Assembly (NCBI RefSeq): GCF_002157355.1
Contig: NZ_LYMK01000015.1
Span: forward strand, 62,001-126,000
Direction of reading: 5' to 3'
Length of the DNA: 64,000 nt
Source: Variovorax sp. JS1663
GTDB lineage: Bacteria; Pseudomonadota; Gammaproteobacteria; Burkholderiales; Burkholderiaceae_C
Shown here: positions 16,029 to 24,280 of the stretch, in pieces
How the letters are laid out: each line of letters opens with the position of its first letter
Position numbering within the stretch: position 1 is the stretch's first letter
Made by a program: the position numbers and the translations under genes
Notes under the pieces: model-generated
The model's input: the letters and a program-made list of their open reading frames with translations, nothing else
Told to the model about the DNA's origin: nothing
Database searches by the model: none

Positions 16029-18368
16029 TTATTGGTGTCCGGCCACCCGGCCGGATTCATCGAGAACGAGGGGGCGCATCCGTCCGCCCTTCGTGATGCC
16101 GACGGGACGGCCTGTTTCGGGGTCGCGCACGATCTGCGCAGGCGCGCTGATCTCGGCCCTGAGAAGTTCCATGCCCTGCAGGATGGTCTCGAACGGGTCC
16201 GGGCCCTGCACCACTTTCCCCGTCTCGGGGTCCACGCCCCAGCCGGGCGGCAGGATGCTCTCGGGGTGAGAGATCTTCGCGACCGTGACGCGCGCGGCGT
16301 TGTCCTTGTCGGTCTTGTAGCGGCCCTCGGCGATCTTCGCGAGCTCGATCTGGAAGTCGTACTCCGCCTGGCGGCGCTCGCGCTCGGCGTCGCGCTCGTC
16401 GTTCTGCTGCTGCAGCGTGAAGTTGTTCTGCGCCTCGCGCTCTTTGAGCTCGGCTTCGCGGTCGATCTTCGTCATGGCGATCTGGCCGCGCAGCTGCTCG
16501 ATCGTCACCTCGGGCGGCGGACCGCCGGGCTTCTCCGGCAGCTTCGCCTCGCCCGGGTCGGTGTAGTAGTTACCGATGTCCTTGATGCCCTGCAGGTCCA
16601 GCATCTTGGCCCGCGTGTTGTAGATCTGCCGAGGCGTGATCATCATCGGGCCCAGCGGGCTCTGCGCGAGTTGGATCTGGTCCGACACGATGCCGCGCAT
16701 CACGGCCATCTGGCCCTGCTTGTCGCCGGTGCCCAGGCCGACGTTGATCGTCATGTCATAGCTGTCGCGCCATTCGTTCGGATCGAGCTCGACGAACTCG
16801 CCGCGCAGCCTGAAGGCGATCTTCTCCATGCCGCCTTCGGTCAGCAGGCGGAGGATGCCCTGGAAGGTCGGCTTCACCAGGACCTCGGCGAACACGCGCG
16901 CAATCAGCGCGGTGCGCTGCTTCGAGGCATCGTCGATGATCTGCGCTTCGCCCAGGGTCCGCTCGCCAGGCCGCAGGGCGTTCGGGTCGATGCCCATGCG
17001 GTTCATGGTCAGGCCGGTGCGCTGCTCGCGCATGGCGTCCACGTAGCCCAGCAGTGGCTGCATCTGGTTGCCGACGTAGGGCGTCGCCTCCACGCCGACG
17101 GCGTTCTCTGCCCACTGCTGCACCACACCACCCGGCCGACCGTCCAGCAGGTCCTCGATGCTGGCCAGCGGCGCGCCATTGCTGTCGACCATCACCGTCT
17201 TGCGCGGGTTGTTGGCCAGGATGGCGTTGTTCACGACGCCGCGCATCAGGTCGGTGCGCAGCTTCTGGATGTCGCTCACGAGCTCAGCGATGCTCATGCC
17301 GTCCCAACGGTGCTGCACCAGCAGGGGCGAGCCGGTGGCAACCGGCACCTGCGGGCATTCCTCGCTGGACAGGATCCGCTCCTTCAAGCGGAAGACCTCG
17401 CGGCGCTCCGAGATGCCGTCGCCGTCGGTATCCACCAGCACCCACTCGATGCGCAGCCACCCGGTGGTCTGGCTCTCGTCCTCGGTCTGGGTGTTCGACA
17501 GGTCGGTCGTCACGTCCTCGTTCAACCCGCCGGTGCGGTCGCGGCGGTTGATCGAGTCGATGGTGCCGCCGGGCTCCGAGCTGGCCGCCAGCTCTTCGGC
17601 CGTCACGTCCTTGTGCCCCATCTGGTGCAGGTCGGACAGCGTCACCTCCATGACGCGAGACACGTAGGGGCAGTCGTGCAGGAGCGGGCTGGTCCAGTCC
17701 CGCTTCACCAGCAGGTTCTCGGGCTCGAAGGCCTCGACCTTCACCACCTTGCGCTCGGTGATGCGCGCGATCTTGGCGTTGATCAGGGTCTGCAGGAGGG
17801 GCTGGCCAGCTGCATCGAGCGCCGGCTGACCCGTGGCAGGGTCCATCAAAGGCGCCTGGTACTCCTCGGCCGCCTCGATCTCGTCGCCATCCTGCATGGC
17901 GGCGGCCAGCACCTCCTCGGTGGCGCCGCGCACCGGAATTGTCTCCTTGCTGCGCACCGTCTCCTTGCGCCAGTGCACCGCGCAGTTCTTCTGCTGCAGG
18001 GCGTCCTTGAACAGCGTGTAGAGCACCAGGAAGCCCGGGTTCTGCTTGTAGAACACGTAGTTGCAGGCGTCCGTCGCCTGCTGCGCGCCCTTCACCTCCG
18101 ACTCGCGCGTGGGGTCGAAGACGACCGCATCCTCGCTGGAGACGAAGATCTTCAGCAGCTCGGCCAGCAGCCACTCGACCGTGTCCTGCACGTCCGAGGT
18201 GATGATCTGCGACCAGCCCTCTTCCTCATTGCCGTAGGGGCGGCGGTAGTACTCGCGCACGGACGCCCGGCGGGCGGACGCGAGCAGACCGAAGGTGAAG
18301 TCTGCTGAGTCCTCTTCCAGCAGCTGCAGATGGCTCAGCAGCTTCTCGTCGTCCATGCGCTCTGCCAC
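16029..18368 (-). CDS. Portal protein, P22-like
   Basis: 779 aa, the length expected of the P22 portal family. The N-terminus is typical: RRASVREYYRRPYGNEEEGW, then QIITSDVQDTVEWLLAELLK. Other family features are FEPENLLVKRDWTSPLLHDC and a DxDxDG metal-binding-like loop (DTDGDGISERRE, residues 313-324). A long helical barrel-like C-terminus rich in Glu, Gln and Arg begins near residue 610 (EVTIEQLRGQIAMTKIDREA). It forms the dodecameric DNA gate at one vertex and binds terminase and adaptor. It is followed by head genes and preceded by a 63-aa protein and terminase. Confidence 0.9.
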   Translation of the reverse strand: MAERMDDEKLLSHLQLLEEDSADFTFGLLASARRASVREYYRRPYGNEEEGWSQIITSDVQDTVEWLLAELLKIFVSSEDAVVFDPTRESEVKGAQQATDACNYVFYKQNPGFLVLYTLFKDALQQKNCAVHWRKETVRSKETIPVRGATEEVLAAAMQDGDEIEAAEEYQAPLMDPATGQPALDAAGQPLLQTLINAKIARITERKVVKVEAFEPENLLVKRDWTSPLLHDCPYVSRVMEVTLSDLHQMGHKDVTAEELAASSEPGGTIDSINRRDRTGGLNEDVTTDLSNTQTEDESQTTGWLRIEWVLVDTDGDGISERREVFRLKERILSSEECPQVPVATGSPLLVQHRWDGMSIAELVSDIQKLRTDLMRGVVNNAILANNPRKTVMVDSNGAPLASIEDLLDGRPGGVVQQWAENAVGVEATPYVGNQMQPLLGYVDAMREQRTGLTMNRMGIDPNALRPGERTLGEAQIIDDASKQRTALIARVFAEVLVKPTFQGILRLLTEGGMEKIAFRLRGEFVELDPNEWRDSYDMTINVGLGTGDKQGQMAVMRGIVSDQIQLAQSPLGPMMITPRQIYNTRAKMLDLQGIKDIGNYYTDPGEAKLPEKPGGPPPEVTIEQLRGQIAMTKIDREAELKEREAQNNFTLQQQNDERDAERERRQAEYDFQIELAKIAEGRYKTDKDNAARVTVAKISHPESILPPGWGVDPETGKVVQGPDPFETILQGMELLRAEISAPAQIVRDPETGRPVGITKGGRMRPLVLDESGRVAGHQ

Positions 18369-18370
18369 GG

Positions 18371-18562
18371 TCAGTCCTTGCCCTCGGCCGTCGCGCGCTG
18401 GCGTTGCAGCGGGGACTTCTCGGGCCAGGGCGGGCAGCCGTTCACGGCCGAGCCGTCCGGGTAAGTGTGGATCTGGCTCGGCTGCGAGTCGTCCGCCGCC
18501 GTTTCAGCGGTTTCGGCGGCCGCGCCGGTGCTGGCCTCTGGGGCCGTCGTGCGTTTTGCCAT
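18371..18562 (-). CDS. Hypothetical 63-aa protein between terminase and portal
   Basis: 63 aa from the ATG at 18562, supported by a GGAG ribosome site. The first 30 residues are Ala/Thr/Glu-rich and probably disordered. The rest (IHTYPDGSAVNGCPPWPEKS) is Pro-rich with one Cys. It lies 2 nt before the portal start and 14 nt after the terminase stop. Small proteins in this slot occur in many phages; no function is known to me. Confidence 0.6.
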   Translation of the reverse strand: MAKRTTAPEASTGAAAETAETAADDSQPSQIHTYPDGSAVNGCPPWPEKSPLQRQRATAEGKD

Positions 18563-18576
18563 GGTGGCTCCTTTCT

Positions 18577-19977
18577 TCAGGCCAGGGCCCGGTTTCGTTG
18601 CTTCAGCGGTTTCGGCGGCCGCGCAGGGGCGCCCAGGTCTGCGAACGTCAGCAACCAGGCGTCGGCCCGGTTCGGGCTCTTCACGCCCCGCTTCTTCAGC
18701 TCGGGCTTGCCCTCGACCTTGATCAGGCCATTGCTCAGGATCGAGTACGTCGGCACGCACAGCTCTGCGATCGTGTCGTCGTCGTCGGCGAGGTGGCAGT
18801 CCTTCGCCTCCAACCACTCGCGGCCCTTCCACCAAAGCTCATCGCGCAGCCGGTTGAACTGCCGATCGGCCTTGTCGTTCACCGCCTCGGCCTCGGCGAC
18901 GTTGATGCCAAACACCGGCAGGCCGAGCTCCTTCAAGCGATCGACCACGCCGGCGCCGATGCCGATCACGTCCACATTGATCGACCGCGGCCGTTCGTGC
19001 TCGGGCGTCTTGTCCCACTCCGCCTTGATCAGGCCGGCGGTCTGCATGGTGTCCTTGCCCCACCATTCCTCCACCGGCGCCAGTTGGTGGTTGCCCTTGC
19101 GCTTCGCCAGCGCGGAGGAATCGTCGCCGAAGCGAGCCACGTCCACGCCCCAGATCACCGGCGCGCTGGCCACCACCGCCACCTCGCGGATCTTGGCCGC
19201 CTCGCACAGCTCCAGGGAGATCACGCCATCAGGTGCACTCACGAACTCTCCCTTCACCCGGACCTTGAAGACCGACGACTGACGCCCGTACTTCCTGGCC
19301 ATGTTCTCGATGTAGGCCCGCGAGACCATCGGGCTTGCCTCGCCATCCCAGTGCAGCGCAGCCCAGGACCCGCGCATCTTGTGGTGCGAGTCGAAGAAGT
19401 AGCCGCTCTGCCGGGTCGGGTTCGCCGCCATCACGACGAAAGCGCCATCAGTGGACAGCGCACCCTCCGCGACCTCGAACACGTTGTCGGCGACGCCCGA
19501 GGCTTCATCGATCAGGAACAGGATGTGCTCCGAGTGGAAGCCTTGCAGTGCCTCCGGCCGCTCCGGACGCGATGTGCGCGCGACAGAGAACGATTCGTTG
19601 GGTGCCGCACTCATCCGGAACGCTCCGGCCGACCAGGTGAACTGCTCACCAAGGGCCGGAAGCCGCTCCTTCATGGTCCGATGCCACTTGGCGATCTCCG
19701 ACCACAGCACGTCTTCCAGCTGGTGCGCGGTCGGGGCCGTCGCCGGCACCTTCGCCGGGAAGTAGCACGACAGGAACCACAGCACGCACCAAGCCATGAA
19801 AGTGGACTTGCCCGTGCCGTGGCCCGAGCGGATCGACACGCGGCGCGTCTTCACCAGGTGCCGGCTGGCGTCCCACTGCTGATCCGTGGGCTTCGCTCCG
19901 AGCACCTCCTGCGCGAAGAGAGCCGGCCCACCCTTACGCCACCGGAGGACTGCCCGCTGCGTCTCGGTGAGCGCCAT
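18577..19977 (-). CDS. Terminase large subunit (packaging ATPase-nuclease)
   Basis: 466 aa. ATPase domain: Walker A SGHGTGKST (residues 51-59), Walker B ILFLIDE (152-158), coupling motif MAANPT (183-188). RNase-H-like nuclease domain: first acidic strand GVDVARFGDD (277-286), further acids near INVDVIGIGAG, and a late Asp in NRADAWLL. The enzyme pumps DNA into the procapsid through the portal and cuts concatemers. It overlaps the small subunit gene by 44 nt. Length and motifs are complete, so the gene appears intact. Confidence 0.93.
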   Translation of the reverse strand: MALTETQRAVLRWRKGGPALFAQEVLGAKPTDQQWDASRHLVKTRRVSIRSGHGTGKSTFMAWCVLWFLSCYFPAKVPATAPTAHQLEDVLWSEIAKWHRTMKERLPALGEQFTWSAGAFRMSAAPNESFSVARTSRPERPEALQGFHSEHILFLIDEASGVADNVFEVAEGALSTDGAFVVMAANPTRQSGYFFDSHHKMRGSWAALHWDGEASPMVSRAYIENMARKYGRQSSVFKVRVKGEFVSAPDGVISLELCEAAKIREVAVVASAPVIWGVDVARFGDDSSALAKRKGNHQLAPVEEWWGKDTMQTAGLIKAEWDKTPEHERPRSINVDVIGIGAGVVDRLKELGLPVFGINVAEAEAVNDKADRQFNRLRDELWWKGREWLEAKDCHLADDDDTIAELCVPTYSILSNGLIKVEGKPELKKRGVKSPNRADAWLLTFADLGAPARPPKPLKQRNRALA

Positions 19978-20335
19978 TCAGTTCTGCGAGCTCTTCGGCC
20001 AGGCTCCGCACCGTCACGCCGCCCGAGTGCTCGATAGCCTGCAGGCGCGGATGGATGTAGGGCGCGGCGTCCTTTGCAATGGCCGAAGCCTCGATCATTG
20101 CGTCGAGCGGCACTGCGCCGCGCTCTGCGTCGGTCTGGGCGGCTGCCTGCATTCCATCGAAGCGGCTCACCAGGGCGCGCATCGTACGCAGCATCACCTC
20201 AAGAGGCGTCAGCCCATCCTCTGCCGCCTTGTCGGCGATCTCGCGCGTCTTCTGCGTCGCTGCCCCGGGTTTGCGCCCTGCCCCTTTGCGCGAGCCGCCG
20301 TGACTTGATTTATCTTGATTCTTTTCAAGAGTCAC
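19934..20335 (-). CDS. Terminase small subunit
   Basis: 133 aa. I chose GTG 20335 because it overlaps the preceding stop as GTGA and has a GGGGGAC ribosome-like sequence upstream. The N-terminus has the AT-hook-like segment HGGSRKGAGRKPGA common in small terminases. The body is helical (MLRTMRALVSRFDGMQAAAQ) and ends with YIHPRLQAIEHSGGVTVRSL, typical of this family. It recognises phage DNA and loads the large subunit. It lies directly upstream of and overlaps the large subunit gene. Confidence 0.82.
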   Translation of the reverse strand: MTLEKNQDKSSHGGSRKGAGRKPGAATQKTREIADKAAEDGLTPLEVMLRTMRALVSRFDGMQAAAQTDAERGAVPLDAMIEASAIAKDAAPYIHPRLQAIEHSGGVTVRSLAEELAELNGAHRDAAGSPPVA

Positions 20336-20541
20336 GGCAGGTCCCCCACGCGCATGCCGAGCGTCGGCAACTTGGCGAACATCACCGTTGCGTATTCCCG
20401 CATTGCCGCAGCGAGGAACCGCATTGCGCCGTCGATCATCATCGTCGAGGCCAAGTGGTCGAAGCTGTAACCGTGCTTGCCCTCGAACCACTCATCGAAG
20501 GTTTGGAGTGCGGGCGGGGTCGGGTTGGTTGACATGTTCAT
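20332..20541 (-). CDS. Hypothetical small protein, first gene of late operon
   Basis: 69 aa, starting at the ATG 20541 with a GGAAG site 9 nt upstream. Acidic N-terminal part (TFDEWFEGKHGYSFDHLAST), then a helical hydrophobic segment (MIDGAMRFLAAAMREYATVM). It overlaps terminase small subunit by 4 nt (GTGA). No family recognised; similar small proteins often precede terminase genes in phages. Confidence 0.6.
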   Translation of the reverse strand: MNMSTNPTPPALQTFDEWFEGKHGYSFDHLASTMMIDGAMRFLAAAMREYATVMFAKLPTLGMRVGDLP

Positions 20542-21011
20542 GGTTCGGGGCTTCCTTGGCTTGTCCGATGGGGCCCATCCGACTTACGCTCGCGCGCTGG
20601 GCCTGTTGCGGTTCTCACTCTTGCCTCGCAACCATCGAGTGCGGATGGTGGAAACATTGGCGCGGATTGCCCGCCGCGCCGGCACGCGAGGCTGGTGCCT
20701 GTTCGCCGGGGTGGTTGAAACGGTGCCGCGCGCGAAAGAATCGACCAGTCGTGACGAAGTGCACGCGCATTCGACTTTGGTCGCATTGCCTGCAGGCGAA
20801 TTGAAGCGACGATGCCCTTCCGCGCCGACGAGCTTATTCGCTAGGGCCTTCTCCCTCGGCAGCTTCGGCTCTCAAGCGCGCTGGCAAACCCAAAATGTCT
20901 TTCAGGGGGCAACTGAAGATCGGCTGGTCCCTGCGCAGAACCTCACAACTGCCGTCATCCTTCAAAGTGAAGGATGTCTCGCCGATCACAACAACTCGAC
21001 TTGGAGAATTC
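20542..21011. promoter_or_regulatory. 470-nt gene-free interval upstream of late operon
   Basis: I see no convincing gene here on either strand; the open frames lack ribosome sites and have unnatural composition. Going leftward it is the leader of the late operon, downstream of the Q-like gene, so a late promoter and antitermination target should lie in it; I could not pick out a clean -35/-10 pair. Near the right end is an inverted repeat CATCCTT / AAGGATG (20956-20962 and 20970-20976), a possible operator for the plus-strand genes that follow. Confidence 0.4.
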
Positions 21012-21218
21012 ATGAATGTTCCCTATTTCTTCGTCTACAAGGATCACGCCTCGCAATGGCGCTGGCGCTTCGTGGCGAGCAATGGCAGAACGATCGCCGA
21101 CAGCGCGGAGAGCTATCACAATCTTCAAGACTGTGAGCACGGCATCGCACTGGTGAAGAAGGAATCGCCGGGTGCCGTCACCATCGGTGATGACAACTAC
21201 AAGCGCAACCGTCCCTAG
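21012..21218 (+). CDS. DUF1508 (YegP-like) small protein
   Basis: 68 aa single-repeat DUF1508/YegP domain. Its features are FVYKDHASQWRWRFVASNGR, a Ser-rich turn (IADSAESYHNLQDCEHGIAL), then KKESPGAVTIGD. The start at 21012 has GGAG 5-6 nt upstream. Most YegP proteins carry two such repeats; this has one. Function in the family is not established; it is usually cytoplasmic. It stands on the opposite strand to the late and early operons around it, followed by a second small gene and a terminator, the layout of a moron expressed in the lysogen. Confidence 0.8.
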   Translation: MNVPYFFVYKDHASQWRWRFVASNGRTIADSAESYHNLQDCEHGIALVKKESPGAVTIGDDNYKRNRP

Positions 21219-21231
21219 CTAGGAGGAAACG

Positions 21232-21435
21232 ATGCCCGGACTTACGAATCATCAGGCGTACACGAACGCATGCTCGATCATTCAAGGCGCATTGCAAGGG
21301 GAAGGACTAAAACTCATTGGTCCGTCAAGCAATCCAGATACTGAGCTAGCCAAAAAGGCTGCGGAGCGGGATGCGGTCTACTTAAGCACCCTGATCAACA
21401 ATCTTGCGAAGGCCCTTACTTCGGCTACTGACTAA
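21232..21435 (+). CDS. Hypothetical 67-aa protein, partner of DUF1508 gene
   Basis: 67 aa with a strong AGGAGG site 6 nt before the ATG. It is helical throughout (TNACSIIQGALQGEGLKLIG, then ELAKKAAERDAVYLSTLINN). It lies 13 nt after the DUF1508 gene and before a terminator hairpin, so the two form a two-gene unit. No family recognised. Confidence 0.6.
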   Translation: MPGLTNHQAYTNACSIIQGALQGEGLKLIGPSSNPDTELAKKAAERDAVYLSTLINNLAKALTSATD

Positions 21436-21450
21436 CCGCGAGAGAACGAG

Positions 21451-21482
21451 AAAAGCCGCCGAGCTGTGACGCTGGGCGGCTT
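21451..21482. terminator. Hairpin terminator between convergent units
   Basis: 8-bp inverted repeat AAGCCGCC / GGCGGCTT (21453-21460 and 21475-21482). On the minus strand it is followed by TTTTCTCGTTCTC, so it should end the early minus operon. On the plus strand it lies just after the 67-aa gene but has only a weak T-tract. It is probably used in both directions. Confidence 0.6.
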
Positions 21483-21601
21483 CGGGGTTCTTGGGGACGA
21501 GTTCGCCCAACGTGGGGCCAGGGTGCCGCATTGTTATTTGACCCGGGCTGCCCGGTGACGGCTCTCAGCATTCTACCGTCTGGTAGAGCATCTGCAACCC
21601 C

Positions 21602-22162
21602 TCACCCCATGCGCTCGCGCAGCTTGTCCATCGCTTGCGGCCCGGCCTCGGACTGGTTGCGCTCCATCTCCGAGATCATCCAGGCGGCGAGCTCACGATG
21701 GTCCTTCGGGAACTGCGGTTCGAACGGGATGCGGCCGGAACCCGCGCACGGGCTGCACTCGCGTGAGCCGAGGGTCTTCGTGCCAGGAATCAGCTCGTAG
21801 CCATGGCCGCCGCAGGGCTTGCACCGGCCGTCACGATGCCAGGCAAGGCAGGCCTTGGCCATGTTCTCGGCTTCCCGGCGGTTCAGCTTCACACGCATCC
21901 GGCGGGCCTGCCGCCATGCCAAGTCCGACAAGATCTCCACGACCTGCACGGACGCCGAGTTGTCGCCAAGGAAGAGCCGCTGCAGCGCCACAGCCAGCGG
22001 CGCACGCCAGACGCGATTGCCCTCGCTGTCATGGCCCCGCCGCAGGTCGCGGTCTGCCAGGCCCATCGCGCCCAGCACGTCGGAGTCTGAGAAGTTCGTG
22101 CGCGCCTCGCTCTTGAGGTTCGAGGACCGTACTGCGCTGGCGTAGCGCTCGATGATCTTCAA
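21602..22162 (-). CDS. Q-like antiterminator candidate with DnaJ-type zinc finger
   Basis: 186 aa. Residues 50-110 are helical and basic (ILSDLAWRQARRMRVKLNRR). A zinc-binding pair follows: CKPCGGHGY (C114, C117) and CSPCAGSGR (C136, C139), the CxxCxGxG pattern of DnaJ. Late-gene antiterminators of the phage 82 Q type carry such fingers, and this is the last gene of the early operon, just before the late genes. Both points favour a Q function, but I cannot exclude another zinc-finger protein. It overlaps the preceding gene by 4 nt. Confidence 0.6.
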   Translation of the reverse strand: MKIIERYASAVRSSNLKSEARTNFSDSDVLGAMGLADRDLRRGHDSEGNRVWRAPLAVALQRLFLGDNSASVQVVEILSDLAWRQARRMRVKLNRREAENMAKACLAWHRDGRCKPCGGHGYELIPGTKTLGSRECSPCAGSGRIPFEPQFPKDHRELAAWMISEMERNQSEAGPQAMDKLRERMG

Positions 22163-22470
22163 GGCAGCGCCTCGTATGGGATGAAGCCATCCTCGTCGCG
22201 GTGCTTCGCGTTGTAGCGCTCGGCGACCTTGGGCGTGACCGCTGCGGCGGCCTTGTCGATCACCTCTCGATCACCGATCAGGAGCGGCACGTATTGCATG
22301 TCTCGATCGTCAGCGAAGGCCTGCATGTGTGAGTTCAGCATGTCGTCCAGCGTCTCGATGTGCAGCATCCCTTGCTTCTGGCTCCACAAGAGCACCCACA
22401 CCTTTAGGGTGTCGAATGTCGGATGCTCAGCGAGCAGAGGGCGCTTCGGGCGATTGGTCGTATCCGGCAT
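22159..22470 (-). CDS. Hypothetical early protein after primase-helicase
   Basis: 103 aa from the ATG at 22470 (MPDTTNRPKRPLLAEHPTFD), with AGGAA upstream. The middle is compact (TLKVWVLLWSQKQGMLHIET, then LDDMLNSHMQAFADDRDMQY), and the C-terminus ends in acidic and Pro residues. It overlaps the primase-helicase gene by 44 nt and the Q-like gene by ATGA. No family recognised; position suggests an early function tied to replication or antitermination. Confidence 0.65.
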   Translation of the reverse strand: MPDTTNRPKRPLLAEHPTFDTLKVWVLLWSQKQGMLHIETLDDMLNSHMQAFADDRDMQYVPLLIGDREVIDKAAAAVTPKVAERYNAKHRDEDGFIPYEALP

Positions 22471-24280
22471 AGGTGGGTTCCTGGGTTGAAAACTCGACGA
22501 ACGAGAGGGGATAGCGGCGCGGCTGCGTGCGGTACTGCTGCGAGGCCTTGTCGAACCAAAGCGCGAGCGTGTAGTCTTGGAAATCGCCGTGGCGGTTCTT
22601 GGACAGCACGAGCTCGGCATCTGGCTCCTCCTGCTTCTTCTTCCACTTCTCGACCGCCTCGGGGTCGTCAGCGCTGGGCAAGGCTTCGTCTTTCTTGTTC
22701 CGCCAGACGGCGAACGTGTTATCGGCTGCGTTGATGATGTCGCCGCTGCCGGCAACGTCCATCTTGGTCGGCGGCCGTGCTTCATCCTTGCCCTTGCGCG
22801 GGTGTGCGACCAGGTGGACGTGTGCACCGTGCCGCTTTGCGAAGTCGCAAATCTTCTGAACGGCGGCCTTCTGCGCGGACAACGAGCCAGGCCCATCGAC
22901 CGGTACATCGATCATCATCAGGCTGTCGATGACGAAATGCCGCACGCCGTGGCGCCGCGCTGCATAGGCGAACACTTCGAGCAGGCGGTCGAGCTTCGCG
23001 CTACCGACCACGTCGAAGATCCAGCACCTGTCGCGCAACCATGCGCCGATGGCACGGATGTACGGGATCGACGGCCGATCCAGACCCGAGGCCTGCTTGT
23101 GAACGCGCTTCAGGTGCCGCGCTGGCGTCAGCTCGCCGGAGAAGATGACGACCTGTTCGCCCTGCTTCATCAGCCCAAGCAGCACCTGGTCGAGCATCAA
23201 GCTCTTGCCGTGACCGTTCCAGCCCGTCCATGCCGTGTACTCACCGCGGCGGAACTGGAACCAGTCGAGGTACTTGTCGATGAACAAGCTCGGGTCCTTC
23301 GGCGCCTCCGGGTCGGGGTAGAACAGCGCTTCGACCTCGGCTGTGTGGTCGTCCGCGCTGGTTAGCTCGTCCGGATCGAGCGGCCGCGCTTCTTCGATCG
23401 CCTGCTGAAGGTCCGAAGCATCAGCGCCGTCCTGCAGCCACTGATTCGCGTCCTTCGCCGCATGATGGACGATCCGGCAGCGTTCGATGCCCAACCGGCG
23501 GACAACCTCGGTCGCACCCTTCTTGCCCGGCTCGTCGTTGTCGAACCAGACGATGATCTCCTCGAAGCGTTCCAGGCGTTCCCAGTCGCTTTCGATCCAT
23601 TGGTGATTGCCGGCGCCTGCGTTCACCGAGAGCGCGGGAATGCGGCACTGGTGGAGCGTCATGGCGTCGATCTCGCCCTCGCAGATCGTCACCACTCGAA
23701 CGTTCGGGCTGATGAGGTGCCAGCCGAACAGGCACGGCATCGCGTCCTTCTCCTGGCCCATCCCCTTTTTGTCGTCGGGGTTCCGGTACTTGCCGTTCAC
23801 GTACTCCCCGTCACGCAGGTAGGGGAACAGCGCCCAGGTGGAGCCGTTGCGTTGCACCTCGCGCACCTTGAAGGCCTCGATCGTCTGGTCGGTCAAGCCG
23901 CGGCCGCGAAGCCAGGCATAGACCGGTCCAACAGGCTTCTGGGTCTGCGGCTTCGCGGGCTTGGTGAAGGTGCGTTCTGGCGGCTTCGGGAAGTCCTCGC
24001 GGATGCCCAGGAACTGCTTCGCCTCCTTCATCGCCTCGATCAGCGTGAGCCCGTGGCAGGCCATCCAGAGGTCGAGCAGGTCACCGCCCTCCCCGCTCGC
24101 GAAATCCTTCCACACCCCGGCCTTCGCGCCGGTCAGACGCACCGAAAGGCTGTCGCCCGTCTCGCCGCTGGTGTTGCCCGCCTTCCACTCGCCGGAGGCC
24201 TTCTTGCCCTGCGGCAGCAGGTGCCGGGCGATCTCGGCGGCGTGCTGCGCCATGCGGACCTTGAGTTCGCCGGCGTTCAA
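22427..24280 (-). CDS. Phage primase-helicase (Toprim plus RecA-type helicase)
   Basis: 617 aa from a TTG at 24280, chosen for the TTGA overlap with the upstream stop and the GGAAGGGG site; ATG 24253 is the alternative. Order: an N-terminal CHC2-like region without cysteines (GVWKDFASGEGGDLLDLW, residues 56-72), a Toprim domain with EGEID (E201, D205) and WFDNDEPG (D247, D249), then a helicase with Walker A GWNGHGKS (353-360) and Walker B FVIDSLM (449-455). It should prime and unwind at the phage fork, like T7 gp4. The missing zinc ligands suggest altered primer-site recognition or loss of priming. Confidence 0.88.
   Translation of the reverse strand: MNAGELKVRMAQHAAEIARHLLPQGKKASGEWKAGNTSGETGDSLSVRLTGAKAGVWKDFASGEGGDLLDLWMACHGLTLIEAMKEAKQFLGIREDFPKPPERTFTKPAKPQTQKPVGPVYAWLRGRGLTDQTIEAFKVREVQRNGSTWALFPYLRDGEYVNGKYRNPDDKKGMGQEKDAMPCLFGWHLISPNVRVVTICEGEIDAMTLHQCRIPALSVNAGAGNHQWIESDWERLERFEEIIVWFDNDEPGKKGATEVVRRLGIERCRIVHHAAKDANQWLQDGADASDLQQAIEEARPLDPDELTSADDHTAEVEALFYPDPEAPKDPSLFIDKYLDWFQFRRGEYTAWTGWNGHGKSLMLDQVLLGLMKQGEQVVIFSGELTPARHLKRVHKQASGLDRPSIPYIRAIGAWLRDRCWIFDVVGSAKLDRLLEVFAYAARRHGVRHFVIDSLMMIDVPVDGPGSLSAQKAAVQKICDFAKRHGAHVHLVAHPRKGKDEARPPTKMDVAGSGDIINAADNTFAVWRNKKDEALPSADDPEAVEKWKKKQEEPDAELVLSKNRHGDFQDYTLALWFDKASQQYRTQPRRYPLSFVEFSTQEPTYAGYDQSPEAPSAR

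Noticed and set aside
15600-18308. 902-codon open frame on the plus strand over the portal gene
   Set aside because: It mirrors the portal codons, is full of His, Arg, Leu and Val, lacks a ribosome site and any motif; the minus-strand portal is clearly real.
16029-18368. Calcium-binding loop in the portal as a novelty
   Set aside because: A DxDxDG-type loop is, as far as I know, common in this portal family, so I did not list it as a finding.
20477-21136. 219-codon plus-strand frame across the late leader and the DUF1508 gene
   Set aside because: Overlaps a well supported DUF1508 gene out of frame, with no ribosome site and no family likeness.
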